This document shows, piece by piece, positions 28,747 through 37,314 of a DNA stretch of 64,000 nt. Source of the DNA: Paraburkholderia edwinii. GTDB lineage: Bacteria; Pseudomonadota; Gammaproteobacteria; Burkholderiales; Burkholderiaceae. The notes below the pieces were generated by a model that was not told where the DNA came from, made no database searches, and saw nothing but the letters and a program-made list of their open reading frames with translations. The stretch spans positions 4,030,001-4,094,000 of the forward strand of contig NZ_CP080095.1 in assembly GCF_019428685.1 (NCBI RefSeq). The letters run 5' to 3'. Each line of letters starts with the position of its first letter. Within the stretch, counting starts at the first letter, position 1. The position numbers and the translations under genes were made by a program.

Positions 28747-29268
28747 ATGAACTCAACACCTGACTCCTCGCGCGACACGACCGGCTCGCACGACACTGCC
28801 GACACCGATGACGTCGTCCACGAAGACCGCCTCTGGCGCGATAACGGCTGGACGTGCCGCGTGATCAAGAACGAAGAGGACGACGGCTGGGCCGTCGAGA
28901 TGACGAAGGAAGGCGAGGCGGAACCCGCCCTCGTCGGCCCGTGGACGATGGGCCGCGACAAGAAAAACCCGAAGCCGCTCGACGTCTCGGCCTTCAACAC
29001 GCTCGTGAAGACGGCATCGGAAGTGTTGCGCCGCCACGAGCAGCAGTTGCATGCGCAACTTCACAAGCAGGTGTGGGTCGATACGGCCAACGACCGCATT
29101 AGCGTGACGCTCGATATCGTGCCCGACGAAGACGACCCGCATGCGCTGCTCGCGGCCGAAAACGCGTCCGGCGAATCCCTCGCAAAGATACGCGTCGCAC
29201 CGACGTTCAAGCTGTCGGTGCGCAGCGCATCGGAGTGGATAGAAAGCGGCTATGCGAAGCCGCGATAA
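28747..29268 (+). CDS. conserved hypothetical protein
   Basis: 173 aa from the ATG at 28747; the longer upstream frame is not supported. The protein is acidic and soluble, with a basic-acid-rich body: RLWRDNGWTCRVIKNEEDDGWAVEMTK, then WTMGRDKKNPKPLDVSAF and a helix TASEVLRRHEQQLHAQLHK. The end is a beta strand set (RISVTLDIVPDEDDPHALL... RVAPTFKLSVRSASEWI). I do not recognise a domain; the length and style match lone conserved proteins of Burkholderiales. It stops 6 bases before the convergent Gfo/Idh/MocA stop. Confidence 0.75.
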   Translation: MNSTPDSSRDTTGSHDTADTDDVVHEDRLWRDNGWTCRVIKNEEDDGWAVEMTKEGEAEPALVGPWTMGRDKKNPKPLDVSAFNTLVKTASEVLRRHEQQLHAQLHKQVWVDTANDRISVTLDIVPDEDDPHALLAAENASGESLAKIRVAPTFKLSVRSASEWIESGYAKPR

Positions 29269-29274
29269 CCGGCT

Positions 29275-30282
29275 TTACGCGATGCTTTCCCATGCGCCCG
29301 TTTGAGCGGAGCGGAAAACCGCATCGATCACGCGCATGTTCGCGCGTGCGTCTTCGAGCGGAATAGCCTGTTGCCCGCCGCTCAAGATCGCCTCCGCGAA
29401 CACCGTGGCCGCCACGCCATATTGATCGCACACCGGAATATCGATCCAGCGCTCATTCGCGGTTCCATCGCTCGCCACCTCGCTGACCAGCAAACGCGTC
29501 GGCCGATCGTTCGGCGCATTGAACGGAATTTCGACTTCGATCCGGCCTTGCGTGCCATGGAACTGCATGCGCTGATAGCCGTGGAGCTGCGTCGAGTAGA
29601 AGAAGTTCGCCTGCACGCCGTCGAAATCCATCAACACTGAACCCACGCGGTCAGTTTTGAAGTTCGGGTCGCGCTCGAGCATCGCCACCACTCGCCGCGG
29701 CTCACGCCTCGTGACGAAGCGCGACGTGGTAATCGGGTAGCAACCGATATCGAGCAGACCACCGCCGCCAATCGCAGCCTGATTGCGGATATCGTTCGGG
29801 TCCGTGTTGCTGTAGGTGAAGCCGCCCGATATGGCGCGCAGTTCGCCGATCACCCCCTCTTCGATCAGGGCGCGCACTTTCAGCCATTGCGGGTGCGTGC
29901 GCACCATAAACGCTTCCTGGATGTACTTCCCGCTCTTGTCGCGGACGGCGATCAGGCGTTCGGCCTGCGCGGCATCGAGCCCGATCGGCTTTTCGCACAG
30001 CACGTGCTTGCCCGCTTCGACGGCCTTGATCGTCCATTCGACGTGAACGTGATTGGGCAACGGAATATAAACCGCGTCGATTTCGGGGTCGGCCAGCAGT
30101 GCCTCGTAACTGCCATACGCGACGGCAAGACCATATTTCGCCGCGGCGCTTTTCGCCTTCTGCGGATCGCGTGACGCGATGCCTTTTACGCGGCACTTAG
30201 GCGCCTTGTGCATCGGCACGACGACCTTGTCGTTGATATTGGCCGCGCCGAGCACTCCCCAGACAATCTCATCTTTTGCCAT
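29275..30282 (-). CDS. Gfo/Idh/MocA family NAD(P)-dependent oxidoreductase
   Basis: 335 aa; the ATG at 30282 has AAGGGAAC upstream. The N-terminal Rossmann fold starts IVWGVLGAANINDKVV (G-x-G-A-A variant), and the family's EKP motif is in HVLCEKPIGLDAAQA, with the Lys as general catalytic base contact. The C-terminal domain has the beta-sheet substrate cavity (GGGGLLDIGCYPITTSRFV, where D and H/Y-type residues act). Substrates in the family are sugars and inositols; none is suggested by neighbours. Monocistronic, convergent with 28747-29268. Confidence 0.92.
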   Translation of the reverse strand: MAKDEIVWGVLGAANINDKVVVPMHKAPKCRVKGIASRDPQKAKSAAAKYGLAVAYGSYEALLADPEIDAVYIPLPNHVHVEWTIKAVEAGKHVLCEKPIGLDAAQAERLIAVRDKSGKYIQEAFMVRTHPQWLKVRALIEEGVIGELRAISGGFTYSNTDPNDIRNQAAIGGGGLLDIGCYPITTSRFVTRREPRRVVAMLERDPNFKTDRVGSVLMDFDGVQANFFYSTQLHGYQRMQFHGTQGRIEVEIPFNAPNDRPTRLLVSEVASDGTANERWIDIPVCDQYGVAATVFAEAILSGGQQAIPLEDARANMRVIDAVFRSAQTGAWESIA

Positions 30283-30429
30283 GACGTTCCCTTTCGAATT
30301 CCGTATGTGAAAAATGGACCGGACGAGAGCACCACGGGACCGCGCGCTCCAGTGGCCCCAGTCTACACCGCGCACCGGCGCAAGGCGGCACTGAATTTAA
30401 CGCGATATTAGCGAAACACGCTGACGATT

Positions 30430-31245
30430 TTGCAAGGCCGAAATGCGCGAAATGATGCAATGAACGTTGCAGCGAAGAGGCTTGGAGAGGCTCTGTTGCA
30501 GCGTTCATTCGAAGCGAGGTCGGTCGACCGGTTCCGTATTGCGGGTGCGGTAATGCGCGAACCGCTTCGAATGCTTTTTCTTCGCACCCCTGTCAAGGTT
30601 CGCGTATTGTTGCGTCCCGAATGGCCCGTGCATGCCGATGCATGCGCGGCTGAACGTTATCGCGCGATTGCAGACGATATCCACCGGCAAGGCTGGTCGG
30701 ATCAGCCGCACTTCCTCTCTGCGGCGCTGACGCGCGCGCTCGAAGCGGAATGCCGCGCGTTGGCTCACGCTGGCGCGCTCTCGGCCGCCGAAGTCGGCCG
30801 CGGCGCGGCCCGCGCGTGCCGGCCCGACGTGCGCGGCGACCGCATCTGCTGGATCAAGGCGCGGCAATCGGCGGCATGCGATGCGTGGCTCGCGCAAGTA
30901 CGCGCGTTGCGGCTCGCGCTGAACCGCGAACTCTGCGCGGGGCTCGGGGACTACGAGGGACATTTCGCGTGGTTCGCGCCAGGCACCGCCTATGTGCGGC
31001 ACCGCGACCGGTTTCGCAACGACGACAGCCGCGTCATGACGGTGATCGCTTACCTGAACGATCGATGGCAACCCGAGCATGGCGGCGCGCTGCGTTTGCA
31101 TCGCGACGATCAGGGCGTTCACGATATTGCGCCGGCCGCCGGCCGCGTCGTGGTGTTTCTGTCGGCCGATATCGAGCATGAGGTGCTGCTCACGACGCGT
31201 AACCGGTTATCCATCGCCGGGTGGTTTACGCGGCAGCGTGTGTGA
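30430..31245 (+). CDS. 2OG-Fe(II) oxygenase (prolyl-4-hydroxylase-like)
   Basis: Up to 271 aa; the true start may be a later in-frame ATG such as 30553. The double-stranded beta-helix core is clear: the iron ligands are His and Asp in YVRHRDRF and the distal His in DIEHEVLL, with the 2-oxoglutarate-binding Arg in RNRLSIAGWF. GLGDYEGHFAWFAPGTAYVR is the preceding strand. It probably hydroxylates a protein or small molecule. No partner is adjacent; the solA-type operon is convergent, 14 bases away. Confidence 0.82.
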   Translation: MQGRNARNDAMNVAAKRLGEALLQRSFEARSVDRFRIAGAVMREPLRMLFLRTPVKVRVLLRPEWPVHADACAAERYRAIADDIHRQGWSDQPHFLSAALTRALEAECRALAHAGALSAAEVGRGAARACRPDVRGDRICWIKARQSAACDAWLAQVRALRLALNRELCAGLGDYEGHFAWFAPGTAYVRHRDRFRNDDSRVMTVIAYLNDRWQPEHGGALRLHRDDQGVHDIAPAAGRVVVFLSADIEHEVLLTTRNRLSIAGWFTRQRV

Positions 31246-31259
31246 TGCGTTACGTCGCT

Positions 31260-32417
31260 TTAGCTAAAGCGCTCGCACGAGAACATCGAAAGATCGACGC
31301 CGCTCTCGCCTTTCACGATACGCTCGGCCAATGCGTTGCCAATCGCACTAGCGAACTTGAATCCGTGCCCCGAAAAGCCCGTTGCGACATGCACGTTCGG
31401 GCAAGCGGGTATCCGGTCGATGATGAAGTCCGTATCGGGCGTCACATCGTATTCGCAAACCTTGCCGATACGCAGTTTGCCCGCTGCCGGCAAATGCAAT
31501 TGCAGGAAGCTTTGCAGGTCGGCCAGATCCGATGCTTCGTCACCGAACGGTGCAAGCGCCGCGTCTTCAGAGACGGGCTGGCCTTCGTCGTGGCGCCCGA
31601 TCTTCAGGCCGCTGCCGTCGAGGTCGGGAAAGCCATAAAACTGGCCGACCGCCGACTCGGCAATGAAACCTGCAAATACGCCCGGCGCAAAGACCTTCTG
31701 CGTGGATTCAAACCACGCGAAACACTTGCGAAGCCGGGTAACGGGCACATCAAGGCCTAAAGGCGCAAGCAACCGGCGGGTCCGCTTACCGGCACATACG
31801 ATGATGTTGCGCCCTGTGAACCGCTCGCCTGTGTCGGTCAACACACTGACGTTGTCCTGACCATGCACTTCGATGCGCGTGACCTGCGTATCCGGCAGCA
31901 GCGTCGCACCGAGCGCGGTCGCGAGCTCGCGATAACTGCGGATGGCGCGCTCGCAAAACAGCACACCGGCATCGGGTTCGAAGCACACCAACTGCTCGCT
32001 GGAAAGTCGCCACGCGGGCCAGCGTTTGCTCGCCTCAACACCGCTCAGCGTTTCCAGATGCAAGTCGTATTGCGTTGCGCTCTGCTGGACCTCTTGCAGA
32101 AATGGGTCGCTCGCCAGACCGATGTTCGTCACGCCAGTGCGCGTAAAGACGGTTGTGCGCGCCTGCTGCTCCAGTTCGTGCCAAAGCTGTTGCGCGTGCA
32201 AAGCGAGCGGAACGTACGCTGCGCCCTCTCCGTACGCGTGACGGATCAGACGCGTGCTTCCGTGATGCGCGCCGCTATCGTGAGGCGGATTTGCGGCGTC
32301 GATCAGCAGCACCTTGTTTCCCGCTTTACTGAGGTAATAGCCGGCTGCCATGCCCATCGATCCCGCGCCGATGATGAGCGTGTCGAACGTGCCATTGCTC
32401 GCGCTTGAATTCTGCAT
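31260..32417 (-). CDS. solA: N-methyl-L-tryptophan oxidase / monomeric sarcosine oxidase family
   Basis: 385 aa; the ATG at 32417 is chosen over a TTG at 32444. An FAD-binding Rossmann motif GAGSMGMAAGYYLSKAG at the start is followed by the DAANPPHDSGAHHGSTRLIRHAYG segment (His/Arg substrate region). The covalent flavin Cys is in KVCEYDVTPDTDFIIDR, the MSOX/MTOX signature. It oxidises N-methyl amino acids to aldehyde and peroxide. The pair with the PNPOx-like gene upstream (23-base gap) suggests one transcript. Confidence 0.88.
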   Translation of the reverse strand: MQNSSASNGTFDTLIIGAGSMGMAAGYYLSKAGNKVLLIDAANPPHDSGAHHGSTRLIRHAYGEGAAYVPLALHAQQLWHELEQQARTTVFTRTGVTNIGLASDPFLQEVQQSATQYDLHLETLSGVEASKRWPAWRLSSEQLVCFEPDAGVLFCERAIRSYRELATALGATLLPDTQVTRIEVHGQDNVSVLTDTGERFTGRNIIVCAGKRTRRLLAPLGLDVPVTRLRKCFAWFESTQKVFAPGVFAGFIAESAVGQFYGFPDLDGSGLKIGRHDEGQPVSEDAALAPFGDEASDLADLQSFLQLHLPAAGKLRIGKVCEYDVTPDTDFIIDRIPACPNVHVATGFSGHGFKFASAIGNALAERIVKGESGVDLSMFSCERFS

Positions 32418-32440
32418 GAAGTCTGTCGCCTGTCGTACGG

Positions 32441-32938
32441 TCAAGTGCTTCGATTGTCCGCAATTCGCGCGGAACTGTCGATAGCGGGCCGCACGCCGTA
32501 CGCTTTCATCGCCGATTCGATCTGCGCCGCCTCGGATGTCTGCGGATAGAGCCGATAGCTCGGTGCAACGATCGGCTCGACGGACATGACAGTGACAACG
32601 AATAGAGACGCAAACGGAAACCGCGGGCCGGCCATTTGCGCAAGCGGATCCGCGAATTCGCTAAAGCTATCGTCGGCTGCATGAACGAGCCGCGCCGATC
32701 CTTTGATTTTGAATCCCTTCTGCACGAACGGATCGACAAAGCTCACGCATACTGGAGCATGAGCGGCGACGTTGCGTGCACTGCCCGGCGATGCAATATT
32801 GGCGATCAGAAGTGTGTCGCGCCCATGCGCACAGAAAATCTCTTTAGGCGTGACGTTGGGGCAACCGTCCGCATCCACGGTTGCCAGCCAGCACAAGACG
32901 CTCTTTCGCATGGCCGCAAGGACCGCATCGTCCAACAT
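32441..32938 (-). CDS. pyridoxamine 5'-phosphate oxidase-like flavoprotein
   Basis: 165 aa split-barrel protein: VLCWLATVDADGCPNVTPKEIF is the usual FMN-binding start (A-T-x-D-x-x-G-x-P), then LLIANIASPGSARNVAAHAPVCVSFVD and GFKIKGSARLV. It lacks the C-terminal PNP-substrate region of real PdxH, so it is a general FMN or heme-utilisation-type relative. GGGGGATCCCAAC precedes the ATG. It is 23 bases upstream of the SolA gene. Confidence 0.85.
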   Translation of the reverse strand: MLDDAVLAAMRKSVLCWLATVDADGCPNVTPKEIFCAHGRDTLLIANIASPGSARNVAAHAPVCVSFVDPFVQKGFKIKGSARLVHAADDSFSEFADPLAQMAGPRFPFASLFVVTVMSVEPIVAPSYRLYPQTSEAAQIESAMKAYGVRPAIDSSARIADNRST

Positions 32939-33078
32939 GTTGGGATCCCCCGTTTTGATCGAAGCCTGAAGGCTCGATTGTTAACGGTTTTTCCCAACGC
33001 GTCGAATGATTGTGTCCCGTGTTTCGCCGTAGGGAAGCCTATGCGGGCGGCATGTGCGGGCTGGGGCGACGTCGGCGT

Positions 33079-33822
33079 CTATTGCAACGTGTACCCGTTA
33101 TCGACAACCAGATCCTGACCGTAGATGCCACGCGCCGCATTCGACAGCAGGAAGAGAATCGCATCGGCAATCTCAGCGGGCTCAAGAAAGCGCCCGGGCA
33201 ACAAACGCTGGCTCACGCGTCCTGCCACTTCGGAGAGCGTTTCGTCCGGCAAGCCTAGCGACGACCAGATCGGCGTCGCGGTCGGGCCCGGCGAGACCAC
33301 GTTGATCCTGATCTGCTGCGCGGCCAGTTCCACCGCCAGCGTTTTCGCATAGGTCTTGAGCGCCGCCTTCGATGCGATATACGCGGCCAACCCGGGGAAC
33401 GTGGTCTGCGACAGAAACGTGCCGATAAACACCACCGAGGCCGGCTTCGCGAGGAGCGGCCGGATAGCCGACAAGGTGTTGAGCGCTCCCGTCGCGTTCA
33501 CGGCCGCCTGGCGCTCGAAGGCCGCCGTTTCCATACCGTCCGCGAGTTGTGCAATGCCCGCATTCGGCACCAGAAAATCGACCGGGCCCAGTTGCCGCGC
33601 CTGCGCGGCAAGTGCCTCGAGGTGAGCGCGTTGGGTCACATCGCCGGCCATCCATATCAGCCGCTCGCCGTGCTGCGATTGCACGCGGTCGAGCTCGCCG
33701 AGCGTGCGGCTCATCGCGAGCACACGCGCGCCGTTCTCGAGCAAACGACGCGTCGTTTCCAGGCCAATGCCCGAGCTCGCTCCAGTCACCACTGCAACGC
33801 GATTTTCAAATTCATGAAACAT
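33079..33822 (-). CDS. short-chain dehydrogenase/reductase (SDR)
   Basis: 247 aa; the ATG at 33822 has AAGGA upstream. Classical SDR motifs: VTGASSGIGLETTRRLL (TGxxxGIG), VPNAGIA (NAG), the catalytic Ser in VFIGTFLSQTTFPGL and Tyr-Lys in AAYIASKAALKTYAK. The C-terminus ends INVVSPGPTATPIWSS...LVVDNGYTLQ, typical of the family. Substrate unknown. Monocistronic. Confidence 0.93.
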   Translation of the reverse strand: MFHEFENRVAVVTGASSGIGLETTRRLLENGARVLAMSRTLGELDRVQSQHGERLIWMAGDVTQRAHLEALAAQARQLGPVDFLVPNAGIAQLADGMETAAFERQAAVNATGALNTLSAIRPLLAKPASVVFIGTFLSQTTFPGLAAYIASKAALKTYAKTLAVELAAQQIRINVVSPGPTATPIWSSLGLPDETLSEVAGRVSQRLLPGRFLEPAEIADAILFLLSNAARGIYGQDLVVDNGYTLQ

Positions 33823-34036
33823 AGAGAGTGTCCTTGTTGATGGATCCGTTTTCGCCGCACTCGCCAGTCGGCGGTCGTCGCGACGCAAATCCATAGAACA
33901 AGAATCAAGCCAGGCCGACGGTCAGTGATTTTTCAACTACTTAGGATTACCACGCGTGGATTCGACCTGAGTCGGCATGACTGCATCGCAGTCGCATCGA
34001 CGACGCATCACATCGCGGCGCACCCATCGTCGCGCG

Positions 34037-34615
34037 TCAATCGGCCGCACGGCGATACTTCGCCACATATCGCGCCTGCACGATGATCTTCCCGTGCATC
34101 TGATAGGCAACGAGCGCGGGACTCGACTTCTTCTCGACGTCGAGGTGCGCAACATCGAGTGCGGAGACGGTCACGATGTATCGATGCGATGTGCCTTGAG
34201 GCGGACAAGGTCCACCGTATTTCGATTCGCCGAAATCGGTCAGCGTCTCGATAGCGCCCGCCGGCAACCTCCCTGCGTTGCCCGATGCGCCCTTTTCAAG
34301 CGACGCTTGCGACGCCGGTATGTTGACGACTTCCCAATGCGTCCAACCTAAACCACCGGTCGGCGCATCGGGGTCGTAGATCGTCACGACAATGCTCTTT
34401 GCAGCAGCCGGAGGACGACTCCATGAAATATGCGGCGAGACATTGTCGCCGTGACATCCGAATCCGCCGTACACCTGCTCGTTGGCAAAGCGCCCATGAG
34501 CGAGATTGCCGACCTTTACTGTGAATGGCTCCGCGTGAGCGACGACAGACGTCATCGTCATCGTGATAACCGCGGAGATAAGGAGTGTGCTTCTTAGCGT
34601 GTGCGCCGATCGCAT
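34037..34615 (-). CDS. YbhB/YbcL (PEBP) family Raf-kinase-inhibitor-like protein, exported
   Basis: 192 aa; the ATG at 34615 has ACGGAGCG upstream. A signal peptide (RSTLLISAVITMTMTSVVAHA) precedes the mature domain. PEBP signatures are present: FGCHGDNVSPHISWSRPPAA (the ligand pocket), TIYDPDAPTGGLGWTHWEVVNIP and GGPCPPQGTSHRYIVTVSALD. Family members bind anions or phospholipids; no enzymatic function is known for bacterial ones. A few lie in the periplasm, consistent with the leader. Confidence 0.92.
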   Translation of the reverse strand: MRSAHTLRSTLLISAVITMTMTSVVAHAEPFTVKVGNLAHGRFANEQVYGGFGCHGDNVSPHISWSRPPAAAKSIVVTIYDPDAPTGGLGWTHWEVVNIPASQASLEKGASGNAGRLPAGAIETLTDFGESKYGGPCPPQGTSHRYIVTVSALDVAHLDVEKKSSPALVAYQMHGKIIVQARYVAKYRRAAD

Positions 34616-34819
34616 GGTTCGCTCCGTCGTGGAAAGAAACGTGTGCCTCGATCGGCACAATAGGTTTCAACGAAGCACTGCGGAAGGCGCCCTCACGAAT
34701 CAGCGCGTTGTCTTTCGGGCAACGCGATAGGCAAGGACAGAGCGGTTAACGACGAACGGAGCTGAGACCCCGAATGGGACCATCAACTCCGCCATGGTGA
34801 TGCATATCCGTATCGGCAA

Positions 34820-35575
34820 TCAGGCTTTCGCGCGAGAACGCTTGAACCATTCGTCGAAGCCGATGCGTCCAAGGCGGGCATCGCCTAAAGGCACCAGCGA
34901 TTGATCGTCGACGAGGCCGCCGAAATAACGCGCGTCGGGGTCGCGCACGACTTCGCGCGGATCGCCGACCGCCTTCAGATAGCGTGCGACGATTTCGTTG
35001 AACGGCCCGCGTTCGGGGCCTCCGATATCGATGATGCCGTTCTTCGGCGATGCGAGGGCCACGTCGGCGACGATCGCAGCGACGTCGTCCGATGCGATCG
35101 GCTGGAACAGACCCGGCGAGACCCTGACCTTGCCGCCGTCCATCGCACTGTCGGCGATGCCGCCGAGAAATTCGAGGAACTGCGTCGACCGGACGATCGT
35201 ATAGGGGATGCCCGAGCGCTCGATCAGTTTTTCCTGTGCGACTTTCGCACGGAAATAGCCATTCTCAGGCGTCCGTTCGATTCCGACAATCGAGAGCGCG
35301 ACATGATGCTTCACACCGGCAGCGGTTTCCGCCGGCAACAGATTGCGGCTCGACGTTTCGAAGAACTCGAGCACGGCCTTGTCTTCAAAGGATGGCGAAT
35401 TGGCAAGATCGACCACGACCTGGGTGCCGGCCAACGCGTCCTTCACGCCTTCGCCCGTGATCGTGTTGATACCGTTTCGAGGGGATGCGGCGAGAACATC
35501 ATGGCCGCTTTCACGCAGAATCGTGACCACCTTCGAGCCGATCAGCCCGGTGCCGCCGATAACGACAATTTTCAT
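34820..35575 (-). CDS. NmrA/SDR-type NAD(P)-binding protein
   Basis: 251 aa; the ATG at 35575 follows AGAGGCTACTC. The Rossmann loop GGTGLIGSKVVTILRESG is at the N-terminus. Next are ASPRNGINTITGEGVKDAL and VVVDLANSPSFEDKA; the Tyr-Lys pair of classical SDRs is missing, which places it in the atypical (NmrA/SDR-a5) group. It then has YTIVRSTQFLEFLGGIAD. Such proteins are often redox sensors or quinone reductases. Monocistronic. Confidence 0.88.
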   Translation of the reverse strand: MKIVVIGGTGLIGSKVVTILRESGHDVLAASPRNGINTITGEGVKDALAGTQVVVDLANSPSFEDKAVLEFFETSSRNLLPAETAAGVKHHVALSIVGIERTPENGYFRAKVAQEKLIERSGIPYTIVRSTQFLEFLGGIADSAMDGGKVRVSPGLFQPIASDDVAAIVADVALASPKNGIIDIGGPERGPFNEIVARYLKAVGDPREVVRDPDARYFGGLVDDQSLVPLGDARLGRIGFDEWFKRSRAKA

Positions 35576-35789
35576 GAGTAGCCTCTTTTGTCGAAGACTG
35601 GGCCCTTGATTGCAGCCCATTGGTTGCGGTGCATAAGCTGGTTTTTCAGCATAGGCCGAATACCGCCAAATGCAAGGCTAAAGAAAGTAATGCGGTAAGC
35701 GTCATCGTAGGCAGGCGACGCGGCGCGCAGTAGACACACGAACCGGCTCGCGGTGTTGTCTTATATGCACCAATCCAGAATGCAAGCGC

Positions 35790-35820
35790 GAGCGCGGCCC
35801 CTCAGAAAGGGACCGCGCTC
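35790..35820 (-). terminator. GC-rich hairpin downstream of the epoxide hydrolase gene
   Basis: GAGCGCGG (35790-35797) pairs with CCGCGCTC (35813-35820); an inner CCCT/AGGG pair extends the stem. It lies 33 bases after the minus-strand stop at 35853. No T-run follows, so the call as terminator rests on position and stem strength. Confidence 0.55.
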
Positions 35821-35852
35821 ATGCTAACTAGTGCTTGAAATGTATTGCCCGC

Positions 35853-37184
35853 TCACGCCTGCTGGAACGACCGGAAGCTTTCGCGAACTTCCGCTGTAAA
35901 TTCCACGGGCTGTTCCCAGGCGGCAAAGTGCCCACCCTTGGGCAGACGGTTATAGTGAATCAGCTTTGGATACGCCTTCTCGGTCCAGCTGCGCGGCGCC
36001 GCATAGATCTCATCGGGGAACACGCTCACGGCAACCGGAATCGCGACATGCTTCGGCGCAAAGAAGTTCAGCTTGTTTTCCCAGTACAGCCGAGCCGATG
36101 ACACGCCTGTGTTGGTAAGCCAGTACAGCGTGATGTTGTCGAGAATGTCGTCGCGCGAAAGGCCCTCGGTCTGGCCGGCGAAAACCCGCTGGATCAGGGC
36201 CTCGCTCGCCGCGTCGTGATCGATCATCCACGCGGCAAGGCCGATCGGCGAATCTTCGATGCCATACAACGTCTGCGGACGGTTCGCCATTTCCTGCGCA
36301 TAACCAAGGCCATGCTTATAGAAGTAAGCGAGCTGATCGAATGCGTGCTGCTCGTCGGGCGTGAGACCGGCGGGCGGCGGATTGCCGTATTTGAGCGCCT
36401 CTGCAATATTGTCCGGCACCGTGGCCGGCATGTTCGTGTGAATGGCCAGCAGCTCCGGCGGCGCAATCAGCGCCATCTGCTCGGTCACCGCGTTGCCCCA
36501 ATCGCCGCCCTGCGCGACATAACGCGTATAGCCAAGACGCTTCATCAGCGCGACCCATGCGTGGGCAATGCGCTGCGGATCCCAGCCGGTCTGAGTCGGT
36601 TTGCCGGAGAAGCCGTAACCGGGCAGTGACGGAATCACGAGGTCGAACGCATCCGATGCACTGCCGCCATGCGCGGTCGGGTTCGTCAGCGGATCGATGA
36701 TCTTCATCTGCTCGATGATCGAGCCGGGCCAGCCATGCGTGACAATCATCGGCAGCGCGTTTTCGTGCTTCGAGCGCACATGGATGAAATGGATGTCGAG
36801 CCCGTCAATCTCCGTGACGAATTGCGGCAGCGCGTTCAATCGCGCTTCGACCTTGCGCCAGTCGTAACTGGTGCTCCAGTATTGCGCGAGGCTTTGCATC
36901 GTCGCGAGCTGGACGCCTTGCGATGTATCGGTGACGGTTTCGCGCTCAGGCCATTTCGTCGCTTTGATTCGTCTGCGCAAATCGGTTAGTTGAGCTTCCG
37001 GCGCATGCACGCGCAAACGGCGAATCGCTGTTTTATCGCCGCCCTTCGGTTGCGCCACTTCAGCGATCGTCTGATTCGTATCGGCAAACGCGAGCTTGCT
37101 CAATGTGCCCGCTGCAACAGCCGCCGCCGCCACACCGAGAAAGCGACGGCGGGACGGGACCGAGGGAAAGGTATCGTTAGACAT
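35853..37184 (-). CDS. epoxide hydrolase (EHN domain), Tat-exported
   Basis: 443 aa. A twin-arginine leader is evident (SRRRFLGVAAAAVAAG, cleavage near AFA). The epoxide-hydrolase N-terminal domain (RIKATKWPERE, SYDWRKVEARLNALPQF) is followed by an alpha/beta hydrolase fold. The oxyanion motif is HGWPGS, the nucleophile Asp is in QGGDWGNAVTEQ, and the catalytic His in KGGHFAAWEQP; the ring-opening Tyr region is in LAYFYKHG. It hydrates epoxides to diols, acting in the periplasm if the leader is used. Monocistronic with a terminator hairpin. Confidence 0.92.
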   Translation of the reverse strand: MSNDTFPSVPSRRRFLGVAAAAVAAGTLSKLAFADTNQTIAEVAQPKGGDKTAIRRLRVHAPEAQLTDLRRRIKATKWPERETVTDTSQGVQLATMQSLAQYWSTSYDWRKVEARLNALPQFVTEIDGLDIHFIHVRSKHENALPMIVTHGWPGSIIEQMKIIDPLTNPTAHGGSASDAFDLVIPSLPGYGFSGKPTQTGWDPQRIAHAWVALMKRLGYTRYVAQGGDWGNAVTEQMALIAPPELLAIHTNMPATVPDNIAEALKYGNPPPAGLTPDEQHAFDQLAYFYKHGLGYAQEMANRPQTLYGIEDSPIGLAAWMIDHDAASEALIQRVFAGQTEGLSRDDILDNITLYWLTNTGVSSARLYWENKLNFFAPKHVAIPVAVSVFPDEIYAAPRSWTEKAYPKLIHYNRLPKGGHFAAWEQPVEFTAEVRESFRSFQQA

Positions 37185-37314
37185 TTCTGCTCCTTAACAT
37201 CGTTGTCTGCAAACGGTAGTTCACAGAAGATGGCGTGATTGTGCGTACACACGCGAGGAGCGTAAATGCATTCAGTTGAACATCACTTGTACCTTACAGG
37301 TAAAAAACGTCGAC

